64,000 nucleotides of DNA from Polyporus tsugae. Taxonomy: Eukaryota > Basidiomycota > Agaricomycetes > Polyporales > Polyporaceae. Location of the stretch: assembly GCA_024305745.1 (NCBI GenBank), contig JAHRBS010000002.1, positions 1,922,001 to 1,986,000 on the forward strand, written 5' to 3'. Positions within the stretch are counted from its first letter, which is position 1. Every line of letters begins with the position of its first letter. Positions 34,509 to 47,567 of the stretch are shown piece after piece. Below the pieces are notes generated by a model that was given only the letters and a program-made list of their open reading frames with translations, had not been told where the DNA came from and did no database searches. The position numbers and the translations under genes were made by a program.

Positions 34509-35882
34509 GTCTAGGATATGCACCGCCGCCCATGGGTGGGCTCTGTGCCGTTGGCCCTTTGAAAGAACTCGGACGCAAGCTTCAGAGGGGAGACCTTCAA
34601 GTACGCAGACAGCGGATCAACATGGGGGTGGATACAGAGTCTGATCTTGGCGAGACTCCTGCGCCAAAACCCAAATCTGTTGATTGCCGAGGTGCTTAAT
34701 TTAGCCATCTCCGATTCGTCCATGTCCGTCGCCGTCGGTCTCAGGGTATACATACGTAAGTATCCTGATTGAAATTCGATCCGTTCAGGCTTCAGCTTCT
34801 CCCTCACTGCGGTTGCACTGCGGTCGGAGAGACTCAGACTGGCCCCTGGGCAACGTTGACCAGACTGTACGTATCCCAATGCTCCATGGTCAGTACAGTA
34901 TTATATGCAGTGGTCGACCTTGAAGCCCACCTTTAGGCATCAATCAATCCTTCCTCCCTTGGCTCCCTCAGCTCCCGGCTTTGAAGTCTGCGACGACGCC
35001 AGTCGAAAACAGGAGTCGACGGCGCCAGAGTGGCGCAATGTATGTAGGATCTGACATCTTGAAACTTAAAGTTGCATCAACGACACGGCGAGTCAAACAA
35101 AGCATGCACTGTTAAGTACTTGATGAGATGGTCCCGATGCTCTGTACTTCACTCACTTGTCAATGTCGCTGAAGGTTTACGAGGGCGCACCAACGTCTCT
35201 CCGAGTTGCGAAGCAAGTTGGTCGCACTGGCGTGATCGGGACTGTTGTTGGGGCTTGTCTCGTATCTACTACCGATAGGTACGAGACAAGTTGGGGTTGG
35301 TGTCCGGGCCTTCAACTTTTTTCGTCGGCCATCGGACGATTCAGAGAGGAAACCAAGACTTACTTACTAGAGGTCTGTACTCGATTCGGATTCGTTCTTG
35401 TCCTCATCCGTAAGTAAAGGATGTACTGCTCGTTCCGCCGTGCGGTCTGGGTTTCACCGTCGAGTGGGACCTCGCACTGGATTTCAACCGTGAGAAGTGT
35501 CTGGGGGAGGTGGACGTGCTTCAATAGGGTATCTTTGAGGGTGTCCATGCCGCCCGGGGACGTCGGTCTAAAGGCCGTCGCGAACGGTATGAGCTGGATC
35601 CGGATGTGGGTCGACGACGCGGAAAGGGAGGAACTTGGGGGGAATGTTCGAAGAGGTTGATGGCGAATTCGGCAAGGCTGCTGCCCTACGCACAAGGCTA
35701 TGGCGTCCGGGACCAATACCAAGGAGAAAGGTACCCGTGATGTAAGTATACGTATTTAGGCGTCGAGATCCACTGCTACCGTTCTCTCCTTGATTCATCC
35801 ATGCCAGTAAATCTTCCACCTTTCTTAAGCTTCGGAGCCTTGACGACCGTCTTTGTAGGAATTTTCGAAGTCCGAGGCCCAT
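34509..35882 (-). CDS. Doubtful hypothetical gene, exons unresolved
   Basis: Two stretches on the minus strand look protein-like. One at about 35722-35360 reads PFATAFRPTSPGGMDTLKDTLLKH... then LLTVEIQCEVPLDGE and RNEQYILYLRMRTR, ending near a donor (a|gtaagt) at about 35350. The other at about 34879-34511 includes a SATAVREKLKPERIEFQSGYL segment and FGFWRRSLAKIRLC. They are separated by ~470 bases that contain a perfect 11-bp stem-loop, so an enlarged intron or an insertion is possible. I could not join them into one model. No family is recognised; it may be a decayed gene. Confidence 0.3.
35254..35290. repeat. Perfect 11-bp inverted repeat (stem-loop)
   Basis: CTTGTCTCGTA and TACGAGACAAG flank a 15-base loop. 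The stem is exact. It falls between the two protein-like stretches of the doubtful hypothetical gene and may mark a small insertion or an intron hairpin. Confidence 0.7.
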
Positions 35883-36946
35883 AGACGCCCTGTCATATAC
35901 TTAGGTACACGGCGTGCACACTTTCACGACCGCTCTCAGGACAAATGTCTGCTAGTAATACCTCTCATAGTTGTACCATGATGCTTCAATACTAGAACAC
36001 GGGTATCTACGGTGCACACGTCTGTAGTGCGCAGAGAGGTGGGGCGCCTAATTTCTATTAGGGCGTCGGACCTCGAAGTTTCCTGAGGAAGGTCGTGGAG
36101 CGCGAGCTGTCGACTTGCAAGCCGCTGTAATGGTCGAGGCTGCTGAAGATTGATTTTTCATGGTCCAGGGAAAACTCTCCGTATCCGAGTCATCAGTGGA
36201 TCTCTTGCAGATATCTGACGATGGAGTGCTTCGAAATCGGTGGATGGGCAGGTACAACGGATGTTGAAGGTCAGTGGTTTGGGGCATCTCCCGTTACTTG
36301 GACTGCGAGCCTGACGCCTTCACAGTTGCGGCCAGTTCTTACTGTATGTACGGGCCTTGCTGCAACGGTTTAGCCCCATCGCTCTCGATCGGATCGTGGT
36401 CCCTCACTGTTTGGGGGTTTGGATACTGTTGGTTACAGTCCCTCCGAACATCCCCCGGGCCCCGTTGGCATCTCAAGATGGCCCCCGTTGTTCAACGTCC
36501 CGTCTCCTTAGGTGCGGTGGTATTGTACGGCTGGGGCAGAGGTACTGACTTTTCTTGGTTTTAGTTTGTTGCGCACCAAACCTTATCGACCCCCAATTCA
36601 CAAGGAGAGTCCCCCATGATATCGCGAGGCGGAGTCCAGGAGCAGCCCTCCGCCGCTGGACGCTCAAACCCCGCAATTGCAAGACGAACCGAAGCTTAAG
36701 TTTAGTTGCCCGAACAGGCGTGGGCAGCGTCCCTGGTGACTTGCACCTCGCGCCTTCCCTGCGACTTCCATTCTGGAGGGTGGAACGTTTTTGATGCCTT
36801 TAAAGCCACCGTGACGCCGGTGCGTTTTTGGCCTTGCCCCCATCCTGCACGTCCTCCTTGGGCGAATGTGCACTCTGGACACACTTCCGCCGGCACGCAT
36901 TGTATCCCGTCGCATCGCCTAGTGCATCTGCGTTCCAGTCGGAAAG
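35883..36946. other. Intergenic region upstream of DUF6534 gene
   Basis: No supported gene. The 79-aa minus frame at 36048-36287 is Ser/Thr-rich without a domain. The last 200 bases before 36947 should include the DUF6534 promoter. Confidence 0.4.
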
Positions 36947-38775
36947 ATGCCTACGTTCATACAAGAAGTGTGAGTGAACCTATTCCCCCCGGGTCTTGAG
37001 CTGTGTTTGCTGACTCTCGATCGTTTACGTCTGCAGCTATGGCCCGCTCTTCATTGGCGTGATGCTCAACATCATGCTGTATGGGGTCATGTTCACTCAG
37101 ACGTACCTGTACTTTAACATGTACAAGGAGTGAGTGTCTCCGTTGTCGCCAATCGTATCGATGATACGTGCTGACGACCTTGGGTTCAGTGATCGCACAT
37201 GGATCAAGGTTTTCGTGAGTGTCAATCACATTAGCTTCGTCTGCTCGATGTAGAGCGGTAGGACTCGACGGATTCCCGAGCAGGTGATAATTTTGTTCCT
37301 GCTCGACACCATCAATACGGGCTTCGACATTTCGTTTGTATATGATCCGCTCATCAACAGATTCGGTGAGTGTGGTACACGAACTCGATTATGTCGCATG
37401 TTGAAAGAAGTGCATGTCGGCAGGGGACGTAGAGGCACTTACCAAGGTCACCTGGAGTAAGTCCGGACGTTCCTTCGCCTGTTCTTCGTCAATAATTGTA
37501 ACCGTACTGTTGTTCTACAGTTTTCGTGTCAGGTATGGAAAGACGTCGCTGATTTATTGGCATTCACTGAGTCGAGCATCCCTCCCACCACAGACCCGGT
37601 GTTGACGGTGAGAGACCTTTGTCGTTACGCGTCTTCTCGTTATCTGAAACTCTATCCAGGCGATTATCTCTGTCCTTGTGCAATTATTCTTTGCGTGGCG
37701 TGTGAAGGTGTTGACATCGAACCGCTTGCTAGTCTCCATCATTGTGGTTTGCTCTATCACACAGTTCTGTACGTCAACTTTCTGTCGGTGGCAGCCTGAA
37801 AGCTGATCGCGTTTGCACATCTCAGTCGGCGGGACAGGCACCACCATTGCTCTCTGGATGGTCCCCGAGTTCACCGAATTCAGGAAGTGGAAGAGTATTG
37901 CCATCGTCTGGCTTGGGGGGGCCGCGCTGGCCGATGTTTTGATAACCACTACACTCGTCTGGCATCTGGTACGTTCAGCCACAGCTCCTCGGTTTTATTT
38001 CCTACGCTAACGATTTTTCACTTTACGCTCTTAGCGGAAAAACAGAACGGGGATGCCAGTTACAGATGACCTGGTCAACAAGATCATTCTTCGTGAGTGG
38101 CGGGAACTGGAACTGTGATCTTTGCGTATTGGACCCGGTCGTTCGGATAGCCGCTGACTCCGGCCTTTGTCTTCTCGTCCACGAAGTTACCGTCCAGACC
38201 GGCCTTATCACGGCTCTTTTCGCGATAACTGATCTCATCGTCTACTTGGCCATGGCAAGTGCACTTTCCCGGAACTAGCATCGCCCCCCTGTCCTCATCT
38301 AAATTTTCGATGCTGATATCGTTTCCGGCTTTTTTGTCCCAGCCTTCTGGGTGGCACATGATGTTCAACATGCCTCTAGCGAAGCTGTACACGAACTCGC
38401 TCATGTCCACCTTGAACTTCCGACGCGTATGGAAGTCGACGATCGATGGCCGCCAGTCCTTGGGGCAGCACCCAGCCAGCGGACAGCAGCCCATAATCAA
38501 CGCGAATGTTCTCCGGAGCGATGGTGTCGAGATCAGGAGTGGCCGGGTTCGTGCTTCCTTTGCTATTTGTCACTTCCCCCTTTCGTTTGTCCTCTCTCGT
38601 GCATGCAGCGTCCTGACGTGTGCCGCATTGTTTGTGGCAGGCTCCGGAGCGGATCGTCATCGACGTCGAGCAGCACGAGATGACCGACGTGGACAGGAAG
38701 GACGAGGATTACCCGAGTGCGACGTCCTTTGTCTCCGACGACAAGAACGTCGGGTCACCCGCTTCGTCGGTGTGA
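36947..38775 (+). CDS. DUF6534 multi-pass membrane protein
   Basis: Thirteen exons join to 332 aa: 36947-36969, 37037-37129, 37190-37214, 37284-37365, 37424-37456, 37521-37532, 37594-37607, 37660-37768, 37826-37968, 38035-38092, 38187-38254, 38343-38546, 38641-38775. Family hallmarks: GPLFIGVMLNIMLYGVMFTQ then YLYFNMYKDDRTWIKVFV, a Trp-Arg-Val segment FFAWRVKVLTSNRLLVS, LADVLITTTLVWHLRKNRTGM, and the C-terminal TGLITALFAITDLIVYLAM...FNMPLAKLYTNSLMSTLNFR. About seven membrane segments are visible, followed by an acidic cytosolic tail (DDKNVGSPASSV). The fold is receptor-like, but no function is established. The intron after 38254 starts with GCAAGT, a textbook GC-AG donor. Exons of 12 and 14 nt occur. 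Confidence 0.87.
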
Positions 38776-39301
38776 CCGAGGATAGGTGTGGCTGCAAAAC
38801 GACTCGTCAGAAACACGCTCTCCCTTCTCCGTTGGGTTCTATTTTTTTTGTTCTAGGGACGATCGTTCGACTTGCTGGAAGACCAAATAAAATTTTCCAA
38901 CACTCTCACGGATGGCATTTTTATCCAATTCTACAGTACGGCTGAAATTTTACTTACTGCCACTGATGTCCGCCGGATTCGATTCGATTGTACAATACTT
39001 ATTTTTGTCTTAGCTTCGAACTGGGACGAAGTTACTACATATACTGATCAATACCAGCTGTGGAGTATGCTCTCCGACTCCTGACGGCACATGTTTAAGG
39101 ATGAGAGGGAGTGTTAGTTTGAGATTAGGCGAGACGAGGCGCAATGCGGCCGCTGTCCCCCGCCGAGGTTCAAACTACTGTTCGAGGATTAGGTTACGGG
39201 CGGATTTCCATAAAGAGCGAACAAGCGGTCATAGGCGCTTGCCGCGACGCGTCCTGGAAGTGTGGCCCACTGCGGCAGTCGTTGAGTGCGTCCCGACAGC
39301 C
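38776..39301. other. Intergenic region, DUF6534 to CSE1
   Basis: Contains the 3' flank of the DUF6534 gene (AT-rich around 38880-39010) and the CSE1 promoter. No supported ORF. Confidence 0.45.
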
Positions 39302-42300
39302 ATGGCCGAGCTCCCGTCTCTCCTCCTCGCTTCCCTCCGCCCCGACTCCAGGAAACAGGCAGAGCAGAACCTCCACTCCCTCAGCCTCCAGCCTGGCTTC
39401 CTCACCCACCTCCTCGCCCTCGTCCTCCAATCCTCCCAAGATCGCGCCGTCCGTCTCGCAGGCAGCGTCTACCTCAAAAATATCGTAAAGTCGCGATGGG
39501 AGGATGTGCGTGCATGTCGCTTCGATCCTGATCTCCCGTAATCTGACAAGTGCGACGCGTCTTTGCAGGATGAGCCACCCATCCCGGACGCCGACAGAGC
39601 GGCCTTGCGCGGGGCCCTCGTCCCGGCAATGATCCAGCTCTCAAACCCATCGGACAAGGCGGTGCGCGCACAGGTCGCGGAATCGATATCGTTGGTCGCG
39701 AAGAGCGACTTCCCTCAACGGTGGCCGGATCTGGTCGATGTGAGTGCCCTCTTCCCTTTGTACTTTGCGCTATGCATGCCCTCTGCTGCAGCAAGTCGGA
39801 GAGTTTTCCTCAAGTATGGCCCTCCTGCCTCCCATCTTTACACCATCGCCGTCTGCCCCCGTTTGTGCTCGAACTACATGATCGGTGCAGCACAGCGAGG
39901 ACGAGGCTCGCGTGTCGCGCGATATTGCGGAGATAGGGTTGCTTCATATTCGCGAGGCGGGCAGGCATAACGCTACTGTTTGGACGTGGATGCGAGGATA
40001 TGTGGAGGTTGTCTCGCCCTCCATCCATCGCCACTATACTACCAAACCAATCGGAGGATTGTGGTGTGAAAGGAGGAATTTGCGCGTACATAGTCGATCT
40101 TGCACGCGCGGTGCGCTCCTTTACACGCGACACCGCGTGCGGAGCAGGAGCGGTATGCGAATGCAGAGCGCAGCACGGTGCGAGGATGGCAATGGCTTCC
40201 GTAGCATTGCTTTCACTGCACGCTCGATTCGTTGTATGAGAAGGTTCCCGTGCCCATGGCATGTAAATGAGTGCCCGAGTGACTCTACCACTTATGATTC
40301 TCAACGCGCTATGTCCTTGCGCCTTAAGCCGCTGCAGGACTTTAACAAAGTTGTCTGCCCAATTTGGACTTGATATTCGTGCGGTGTGTGTACAGTGCTG
40401 ATAGCGTCTTCACACGTATGCTTTCCTTCTTTTGCCTAGCCCAGGTGCACCCGTGAGCACCAGCTCGCGACTGCGACTCGGCGGCTTATGTTCCTCAATT
40501 GATCCGGCGCGAATTGTGTGGCTTATTGCCCACCCGGTGCGCGCTGCTTCTTCGTGTCTGGAGGCTTTTCTGGCATCAGTGATTTCTTGCGTGCTCGCGT
40601 GGTCTATGTGTAGCATAGGGTTGCTCTTGACTCTTTTTCACGCTTCGCCTCGAGTCTACTGCACGTCGTTTCAATCAGGTTGGAAGGCGAAATCACCACT
40701 CAAAAAGGACATCTTCATGCTTTACTTTCGAAACTAACCGCTGCCTTTCAGAAACTGGTTATCTCCCTATCCGATTCGAACTTTGAAATCAACGTTGGGG
40801 TCCTCGAGACCGCCCATTCCATCTTCCGTCCGTGGCGCGCAGAAGCCCGTTCGGACACCCTCTTCACAGAAATCAACTATGTTCTTACACGATTCACCAC
40901 CCCCTTCCTCAACCTCTTTCTCCACACGACTACTTTGCTTTTCGCCCAACCGCCTCCACCTAATCTCCCACAGATTGCACAAACAATGGTTTTCCTTGTG
41001 GACATCTTCTACGATTTGACTTGTCAAGATCTCCCTCCCGGCATCGAGGACTCGCATGCGCAGTTCTTCGGTGCCCAGGACGGCCTGTTCATTCGATTGC
41101 TTATGTGGGATCCACCGCAGCTCCAGGGCGATGTGAGTGCGCAAATCTGCTGAAGGGCGAATGTAGTGTTTTAATTGTTCGTGCAGCCCGACGATACTAC
41201 GCCGTCCCTCCCTTCGCAAATCAAAACGAGGATCCTTGAGATTATCGAGGTACCTCACGTCATGCTGATCCACACGATGATGTGCACCTCACGTTTCGCG
41301 CGCGCAGCTGTTTGTGAAGTTGTATCCGGAAACTCTCCAGAATTCGGGCACGGTCGAGGCCTTTGTTCGAGCGATCTGGGATCTCATTGGCGGCGGCAAG
41401 CGGCCAGGCGTCGCAGACGACGGCGTATGTTCAGCCTATTCATCCGGCGCTAACGGTGGTAATGATTATTACGCGCCCATCTAGCTTGTCTCGCAGTCCT
41501 TGCGCTTCATCGCTTCCGCCATTCGGACGGGTTACTACAAGGATCTATTTGGATCAAAAGAGACCATCTCTGGTCTTGTGCAGGGTGTCGTCGTACCCAA
41601 TGTTGCTCTTCGAGGTAAGTCTCGTCGACGTTCTTCTGATATGTTTGCTGTTATAACACTGGTTCGCAGAACACGAATTGGAGCAGTTCGAGGACGATCC
41701 GCTTGAGTACATTCGGCTGGACCTCGCGCTGCCGTCCATCGGCGCCGGTGTCTCGAATGACGGCGTCACCCGCCGTCAGGCCGCCGCGGACGTCCTCCGT
41801 GCACTTGTCGCATCCGGGCACGAGGCGGAAGCGACGGAGGTGACGGGCGCGTGGATCGGACAGGGCCTGAACGAGTACAACACCAACAAAGCACAGAACT
41901 GGCGCGCGAAGGACACGGCGATCTATCTGCTCATCGCGATCGCGACGAGGGGCAGCACGACGCAGCACGGGGTGACATCGACGAACGCGCTTATTGACGT
42001 CGTGCAGTTCTTCTCGGAGCACGTCTTCCAGGATTTACAGGCTGAGCAGCGGAGCATCCACCCAATATTGCAGGTCGATGCGATTCGGTTTTTGCATACG
42101 TTCCGGAATCAGGTTGGTGATCGGTCTAGCTGTGTGTTGCTGGAGGAAGTGCAATAACGTTCTCGTTGTTTCAGCTTGTCAAGCCGCAACTGCTGTCCGT
42201 GCTGCCTTTGCTGGTCCGCCACTTGTCGTCCGACAACTACGTCACGTATACCTATGCGGCGATCAGCATCGAGCGTATTCTGTTCATCCGCCAGGGTACG

Positions 42301-44074
42301 CAGCTCATGTGCGTAGATGCGATGTGTTATAATGGGAGTGGGCTAACAAGGTTTTGCAGGTTCACAGAGGCGGACGTACGTGAAGTTGCACCGGAACTCT
42401 TGAACGCTCTCCTCTCCAAGGTCGAGAAAGCACCCACACCAGAGAAGATGGCCGAGAATGACTACCTCATGAAGTGTCAGTGCCTTGTGCGATCGTCCTC
42501 TGTGCGCAGTCCTGACCGATGCGAATGTAGGTGTCATGCGTGTTATCGTCACTGCCCGGTCAACGCTTGCTGGTGGGTACGAGCAGATTCTGCAGCGGCT
42601 AGTTGCGATCCTTGGTGTCATCTCAAAGAACCCGAGCAACCCGAACTTCGACCAGTACATCTTCGAGAGTATTTCTGCGCTGATGAGGTGCGTCCGCATT
42701 TCCGGTGAGATGTGTATCGGCGATTCGTACTTATCGTTCGTACACGACAGGTTTGCGGTCCAGGCCAACCCAAGTACACTTCCCACCTTCGAACGGGCTC
42801 TTTTCGGCCCTTTTACGATCATCCTCCAACAGGACATCGACCGTGCGTACGCCGACTGTTCGCCGGGTGTCGACTCCTTCTGACCCTTCCGATACGCCAG
42901 AGTACATCCCCTATGCCTTCCAGATCCTGGCCCAGATGCTCGATCTGCACACGGGCGAGGTGCCGGCCGAGTACCGCAGTCTGCTTCCGTACCTCCTCAC
43001 GCCCGCATCGTGGCAGCAGAAGGGCAGCATCCCCGGCCTCGTCAAGCTTCTCAAGGCGTTCCTGTCGCATGACGTGAAGTCGATGATCGCGGCGGGGCAG
43101 CTCACGCAGGTATTGGGAGTGATCCAGCAGCGTCTGATACCGTCGAAGATCAACGATGGCTGGGGCTTCGACCTCCTCCAGGCCGTCGTGCAGCACTCGC
43201 CCGCGTAAGTCTGCCGTGCCAATCTCTCCCTCCACAGCGGCGCTGATGATCTGATTGTCTGCTTGCGTGTGCATAGGCAGACATTGAAGCAGTACTTCCG
43301 GGGCTTGGTCATCACGCTGCTGACGCGCATGCAGACGAGCAAGACGGACAAATACGTGTACCACTTTGTGTACTTTTTCGGGTTCTGCCTCGCCGTCAAC
43401 GTCGAGGGGCTGACACCGGACTACATCGTTGGTGAGGTCGACGCCGTTCAGCAAGGGTGAGCTAGCTTTAAGTCTGCAAGTCTGCTTTTGATAAGCGGTC
43501 TTCTGATGTCTGCCCGTTTTAGGCTGTGGTCGCAGCTGCTGGTGAACTTCATCATTCCCCAAGCCCCGAAGTCGCCACCGAAGGAGAGGAAGGTCGTGGT
43601 GGTGGGGCTGACGCGGTTGCTCGCACAGAGCACGCTGATGTTCCAGGATCCCCGCACGCAGGCGTGGTGAGTTCTCGTCATCAAATCCTCGCCGTCCACT
43701 CGTTCATGGTTCTCGTGTTTTCGTCGTCATTGCCGTCGGATGACAGGGCGCCGACGTTCCAAGCGCTCGCTAAGCTCTTCCAGACCGAGCAGCTCCTCAC
43801 GAAGGGGGAGGTCGACCCGGACGCGGGGCTGACGCAGATCGACTACGAGGAGCAGACGGCGGGGTACCAGGCGGCGTACTCGCGCCTGGTGGCTGCTGAG
43901 GCCGCGCCGGTCGACCCCGTCGCACACGTGAAGGACCTGAAGGCATTCGTGGGACAGGAGCTTGTGCAGGCGTCGCGGAGGGACCAGCGGGTGAAGGCGT
44001 GGATCGCGTCGACGGACGCGAGCGTTGCAGGGCCGTTCATGCAGGTGCTTGCGGCGTCGGGGTTCAACTTCTGA
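39302..44074 (+). CDS. CSE1: Exportin-2 / importin-alpha re-exporter (CSE1/CAS)
   Basis: Fifteen exons join to 987 aa: 39302-39505, 39569-39739, 40752-41132, 41187-41249, 41308-41424, 41485-41614, 41670-42112, 42175-42308, 42360-42475, 42531-42687, 42751-42842, 42901-43204, 43277-43456, 43523-43666, 43747-44074. The importin-beta N-terminal region is clear: RKQAEQNLHSLSLQPGF and AVRLAGSVYLKNIVKSRW. Later segments FEINVGVLETAHSIFRPWR, LFTEINYVL, EHELEQFEDDPLEYIRLDL and TYTYAAISIERILFIRQG are diagnostic of CSE1. Length matches the family (~960-990). With RanGTP it returns importin-alpha from nucleus to cytoplasm. Intron 2 (39740-40751) is 1012 bp, against 50-85 bp for the others. An essential gene that looks intact. 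Confidence 0.93.
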
Positions 44075-44952
44075 TCATGAGGAGGCGAGGTGTGCGGGGG
44101 GAGAACCAAAGTAAATTGCATCTCTGTAGTCTGTGTAGAGGATGAGAGGGACGGGAGCGGGGTTTGTGCGTGCAGCATTGGATCAAGAGCATTTGTAGCA
44201 TCTGTCGCATCTCACTTGACGCATGAAAGAACGATTGTACACTTGAAGCTTCTGGGGACCTCGCCGTCCGCGCTTTCGAACCCTGGGCCTGTGCTGGTAA
44301 GTACTCCCTTATGTTGTTGGAGCATCATTGTCTCACAGCATCTATAGTCCCTCACACATCGTCCCATGGTACCAGTGGGATTCAGAATCTTAGGCCCGGG
44401 GAGGCGCGGTTCGCGGCGCCGAGGTGGGTTTAAGATTGGCTTCTGCGCCTCGCCGACGAAAGAAGGTTGTCAATGTGGGACAGATGTGATTGAACATCAC
44501 CCGGAAGATGGACGCTCAGAGGTCAACGTCAGAAGGAGTCCTGAGAAACATTGTGGCGGGTTCAACGGGGGTCTCGTACGTAGTGTGACTGGATACACTT
44601 CAGCGGAAGCAGCCTGAGGTCTTGGCAGTTCACTATTGACAATTACGCCGGGCCACTGCTGATGGTGTTGAAATTCTGTGCACGGCGTTCCGGTAAGTGG
44701 CCATGGAATCAACCCGTCCTTGATCGGGTTTGGCTCACAGTACTGTCCTAAGTTTAGAATAGTATCTCGGCGTGGGCGATGATAGAACTTCCAACACCGT
44801 CTGACGCTGTGCATGTTCAATCGTACATGATCAAAATCTAGTCCACCCCCATGTATCAACCAAGTGCTTCTTGACAGCTGGACCGACCGTGCCAGCAGCC
44901 CAGTGTCTCCCCCGTCTCTCGCACTCCCTCGCCTTCTTCGCTTTTCTTCGCT
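44075..44952. other. Intergenic region, CSE1 to P450
   Basis: No gene seen. Contains CSE1 3' sequence and, near 44890-44950, a C/T-rich run leading into the P450 start, a common basidiomycete promoter feature. Confidence 0.45.
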
Positions 44953-47120
44953 ATGGCTTCCGTCTTCATTGCTCTTGGTGTTCTGGTCCTAGTCTTCTTT
45001 TCCCTTCAACACAGGCGCAAGAATAACGGCACCCCGTTCCCCGGCCCAACCCCTGCCCCAATCCTCGGCAACTTGCTGCAGCTACCAACAACCAAGGTCT
45101 GGGAAAGGCTGTTTGAATGGGGTCGGACGTATGGTGTGTCACGGTGTGCTCCTTAGTTCTCCTGCACAGCGGATACTGAATAAGGCGTCCCTTCCAGGCC
45201 CAATCTACCAATTCCGTCTGTTCTCGACCCCACTCCTTGTCCTGAACACATGGGAAGCCGGACGCGAGGTCCTCGACGGCAAGTCCGCTCTCTACGGGAA
45301 CCGCCCTTTCCCCAAAATCATTGAGATGTGAGTGTGTGACAAGTGTCCCTCTCGCCGTTCATGCGAAGCGCGCATGTCGGAGCACCCAGTGCTGACTGCA
45401 GGCGGCGCACGTAGGTCTGGGTTTGACAAGGGCGTGGTCCTCGAACACGATCCCATCCGCCTTCGTCAAGCGAGGAAGCTTCTCCACTCGGTTCTCCAGC
45501 CCAGACCGTTGGCTCAATATCGCGAGATCCTCGAGCACCACGTAGACGTCCTGCTGCACAACACCTTGCACGAACCCGATGGCTACGTCGAGCATATCCG
45601 ACAGTGAGTGCCCTTGGTGAAGTTTGCGTATACGTACGGTGCCAAACGCTAACCACGCAATGTGATGCGGTCAGCTTGACCGCGGGAATTGCGATGGAGA
45701 TCTCGCACGGTCACCGAGTAACGACCCGCGACGACCCGTTCGTGCGCAAGGCGAACGTCTTCGCGGACAACTTCGCGGAAGCGAGCTTGCCGAATAATCA
45801 CATCGTAGATTGGCTTCCTTTTTGTGAGTCTGCTCACTCGGCCAGATTCAGATCTGTGGCGCCGTGGGTTTGCTCATGTGGACGCCATGGCCAGTGGCCA
45901 ACTTCCCGTCATGGCTGCCGGGTATGGGCTTCAAGGAGAAGGCGCGCAGGTTCAAGGAGCAGTACTTCTCGCTTGCGGAGGAAGGGCATCAGATGGTCAA
46001 GGACGATATCGTGCGTCCTGTTGTCTTCTGTCCATCTGTGTGTGGTGCTAACAACGTATTCTAGGCCAACGGTGTTGCGCGTCCGTCGCTCACTTACACG
46101 GCACTCGTCGAGGGAAAGGCGGGCGAAGTCCCTGACGATGTCATTGCGTTCACTGCGACGCAGGTGTACACCGGTGGTGCTGATACGGCAAGTTCACCCT
46201 CTCCAATCCTTTTCCAACTACTAGAAAGCTGACTCGTTGTGTCCAGACGGTATCCACGCTGTCGTCCTTCATTATCTTCATGGTCAAGAATCCCGAAGTA
46301 CAGAAGAAGGCACAGGAAGAGATCGACCGCGTCATCGGTCCAGATCGCTTGGCCTCGTTCCCTGACCGGGAAAGTCTGCCATACACCGACTCTATCCTCA
46401 GCGAGGTACTGCGCCTCCGGCCACCCGTCAGTGTTGGTAGGTGCCGCAGATCGTGTGTTGCAAGGGGAAGTCTTCGATGCTTACCGAATGGATGTAGTTA
46501 CGCGTGAAGCTGGCCAGGACGACATCCATAACGGGTACCTCGTGGAGAAGGAGACGGTCATCCTCGTGAATTTCTGGTACGCTTCCTCGGTTACCCCACG
46601 ATGTACTCATGTCCTGACAAGCACGATGCAGGGGAATGCTGCGAGCCGAGGAGCACTATCCCGATCCCCACTCCTTCAAGCCACAGCGCTGGCTCGGGAA
46701 GGAGCGGAGCGACCCGACGCACCCGCTCAACATCGCGTTCGGTTTCGGGAGACGGTATGTTTCCAGCCCCTGCGTCGTCAGCGTTGGTGTCCATTCCGAT
46801 GGCTCATCGGACCACCCAACATTTCCAGGTCCTGCCCTGGACAACACCTGGCTGAGGAGCTCGTCTTCACGACCGTGACGCGGATGCTCGCGCTCTTCGA
46901 CATCTCCCCGATCAAAGACGAGCATGGCAACCCTATCATCCCGACGGACGACAGCACAAACGGCGGCATCACGTAAGTCTCGCTGTCGTCCCGCATTCTC
47001 CTTGCTCGTTGACGACGTTTGGTATTCTGTATCAGCTTCCCTGTTCCCTTCCGCTGCTCGATCCAACCGCGTTCTGAGCGTGCGCGCGAGATCCTGGAAG
47101 GGCTCGAGCACGAATCGTGA
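44953..47120 (+). CDS. Cytochrome P450 monooxygenase
   Basis: Eleven exons join to 502 aa: 44953-45133, 45198-45327, 45415-45603, 45675-45823, 45895-46010, 46065-46187, 46247-46436, 46498-46576, 46632-46754, 46829-46972, 47036-47120. An N-terminal membrane anchor (VFIALGVLVLVFFSL) is followed by basic residues and the proline hinge FPGPTPAPILG. The oxygen-activation motif is GGADTT (292-297), the K-helix ExxR is E349-R352, then PQRW, and the heme loop FGFGRRSCPGQHLAE puts the axial Cys at 429. All key residues are intact. It resembles the CYP64-like/O-methylsterigmatocystin-oxidoreductase-annotated group expanded in wood-decay fungi. It needs an NADPH-P450 reductase; substrate unknown. The intron after 46187 has a GC donor (GCAAGT), lying within the GGADT|T motif. 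Confidence 0.9.
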
Positions 47121-47567
47121 TGTACGGCGTAGTTGGCCGAGAGATGGCTCCGCTGCTTCACATCTCTATCGCATGTAAGTTCTCCTTTAGATGCCGTCCC
47201 TCTGTCCAGTCTAGACCACAGCGACTTGTAGCATACTTATCCCATGGTGTTTGTAACGGTATTCGCTGCGGATTTATCTATTCATTTATGTATGTAGAAT
47301 GAACTGTTTGAGTGCCATATCGTGTTTGGCGTCGAAATGGTGATGAGGTTCACACTTCAGTACTCAGTACGTGCCATAGTTGCAAGTACAAACGTCTAGG
47401 CCGGCTGCAATCGAAGAGTTTCAGCCAGAGGGAGATATGAGAATGATTGAGCCGTGGCGAAGCCCCTCGTTGGGGCCCAGGCCAAGGTATCGTCCATCTG
47501 GCGGTGAAAAATCAGGCGTTGGTAGATGATGTGATATAGGTATGTCGTAATGAACGTGGAAAAATCC
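47121..47567. other. Convergent intergenic region, P450 and DNMT
   Basis: About 450 bases between two 3' ends. AT-rich around 47220-47300; no ORF of note. Confidence 0.5.

Noticed and set aside
42341..42360. Apparent frameshift in the CSE1 homolog near exon 8/9
   Set aside because: Using the donor after 42308 (ctcat|gtgcgt) instead of 42295 restores RQGTQLMFTEADV in frame; no frameshift is needed.
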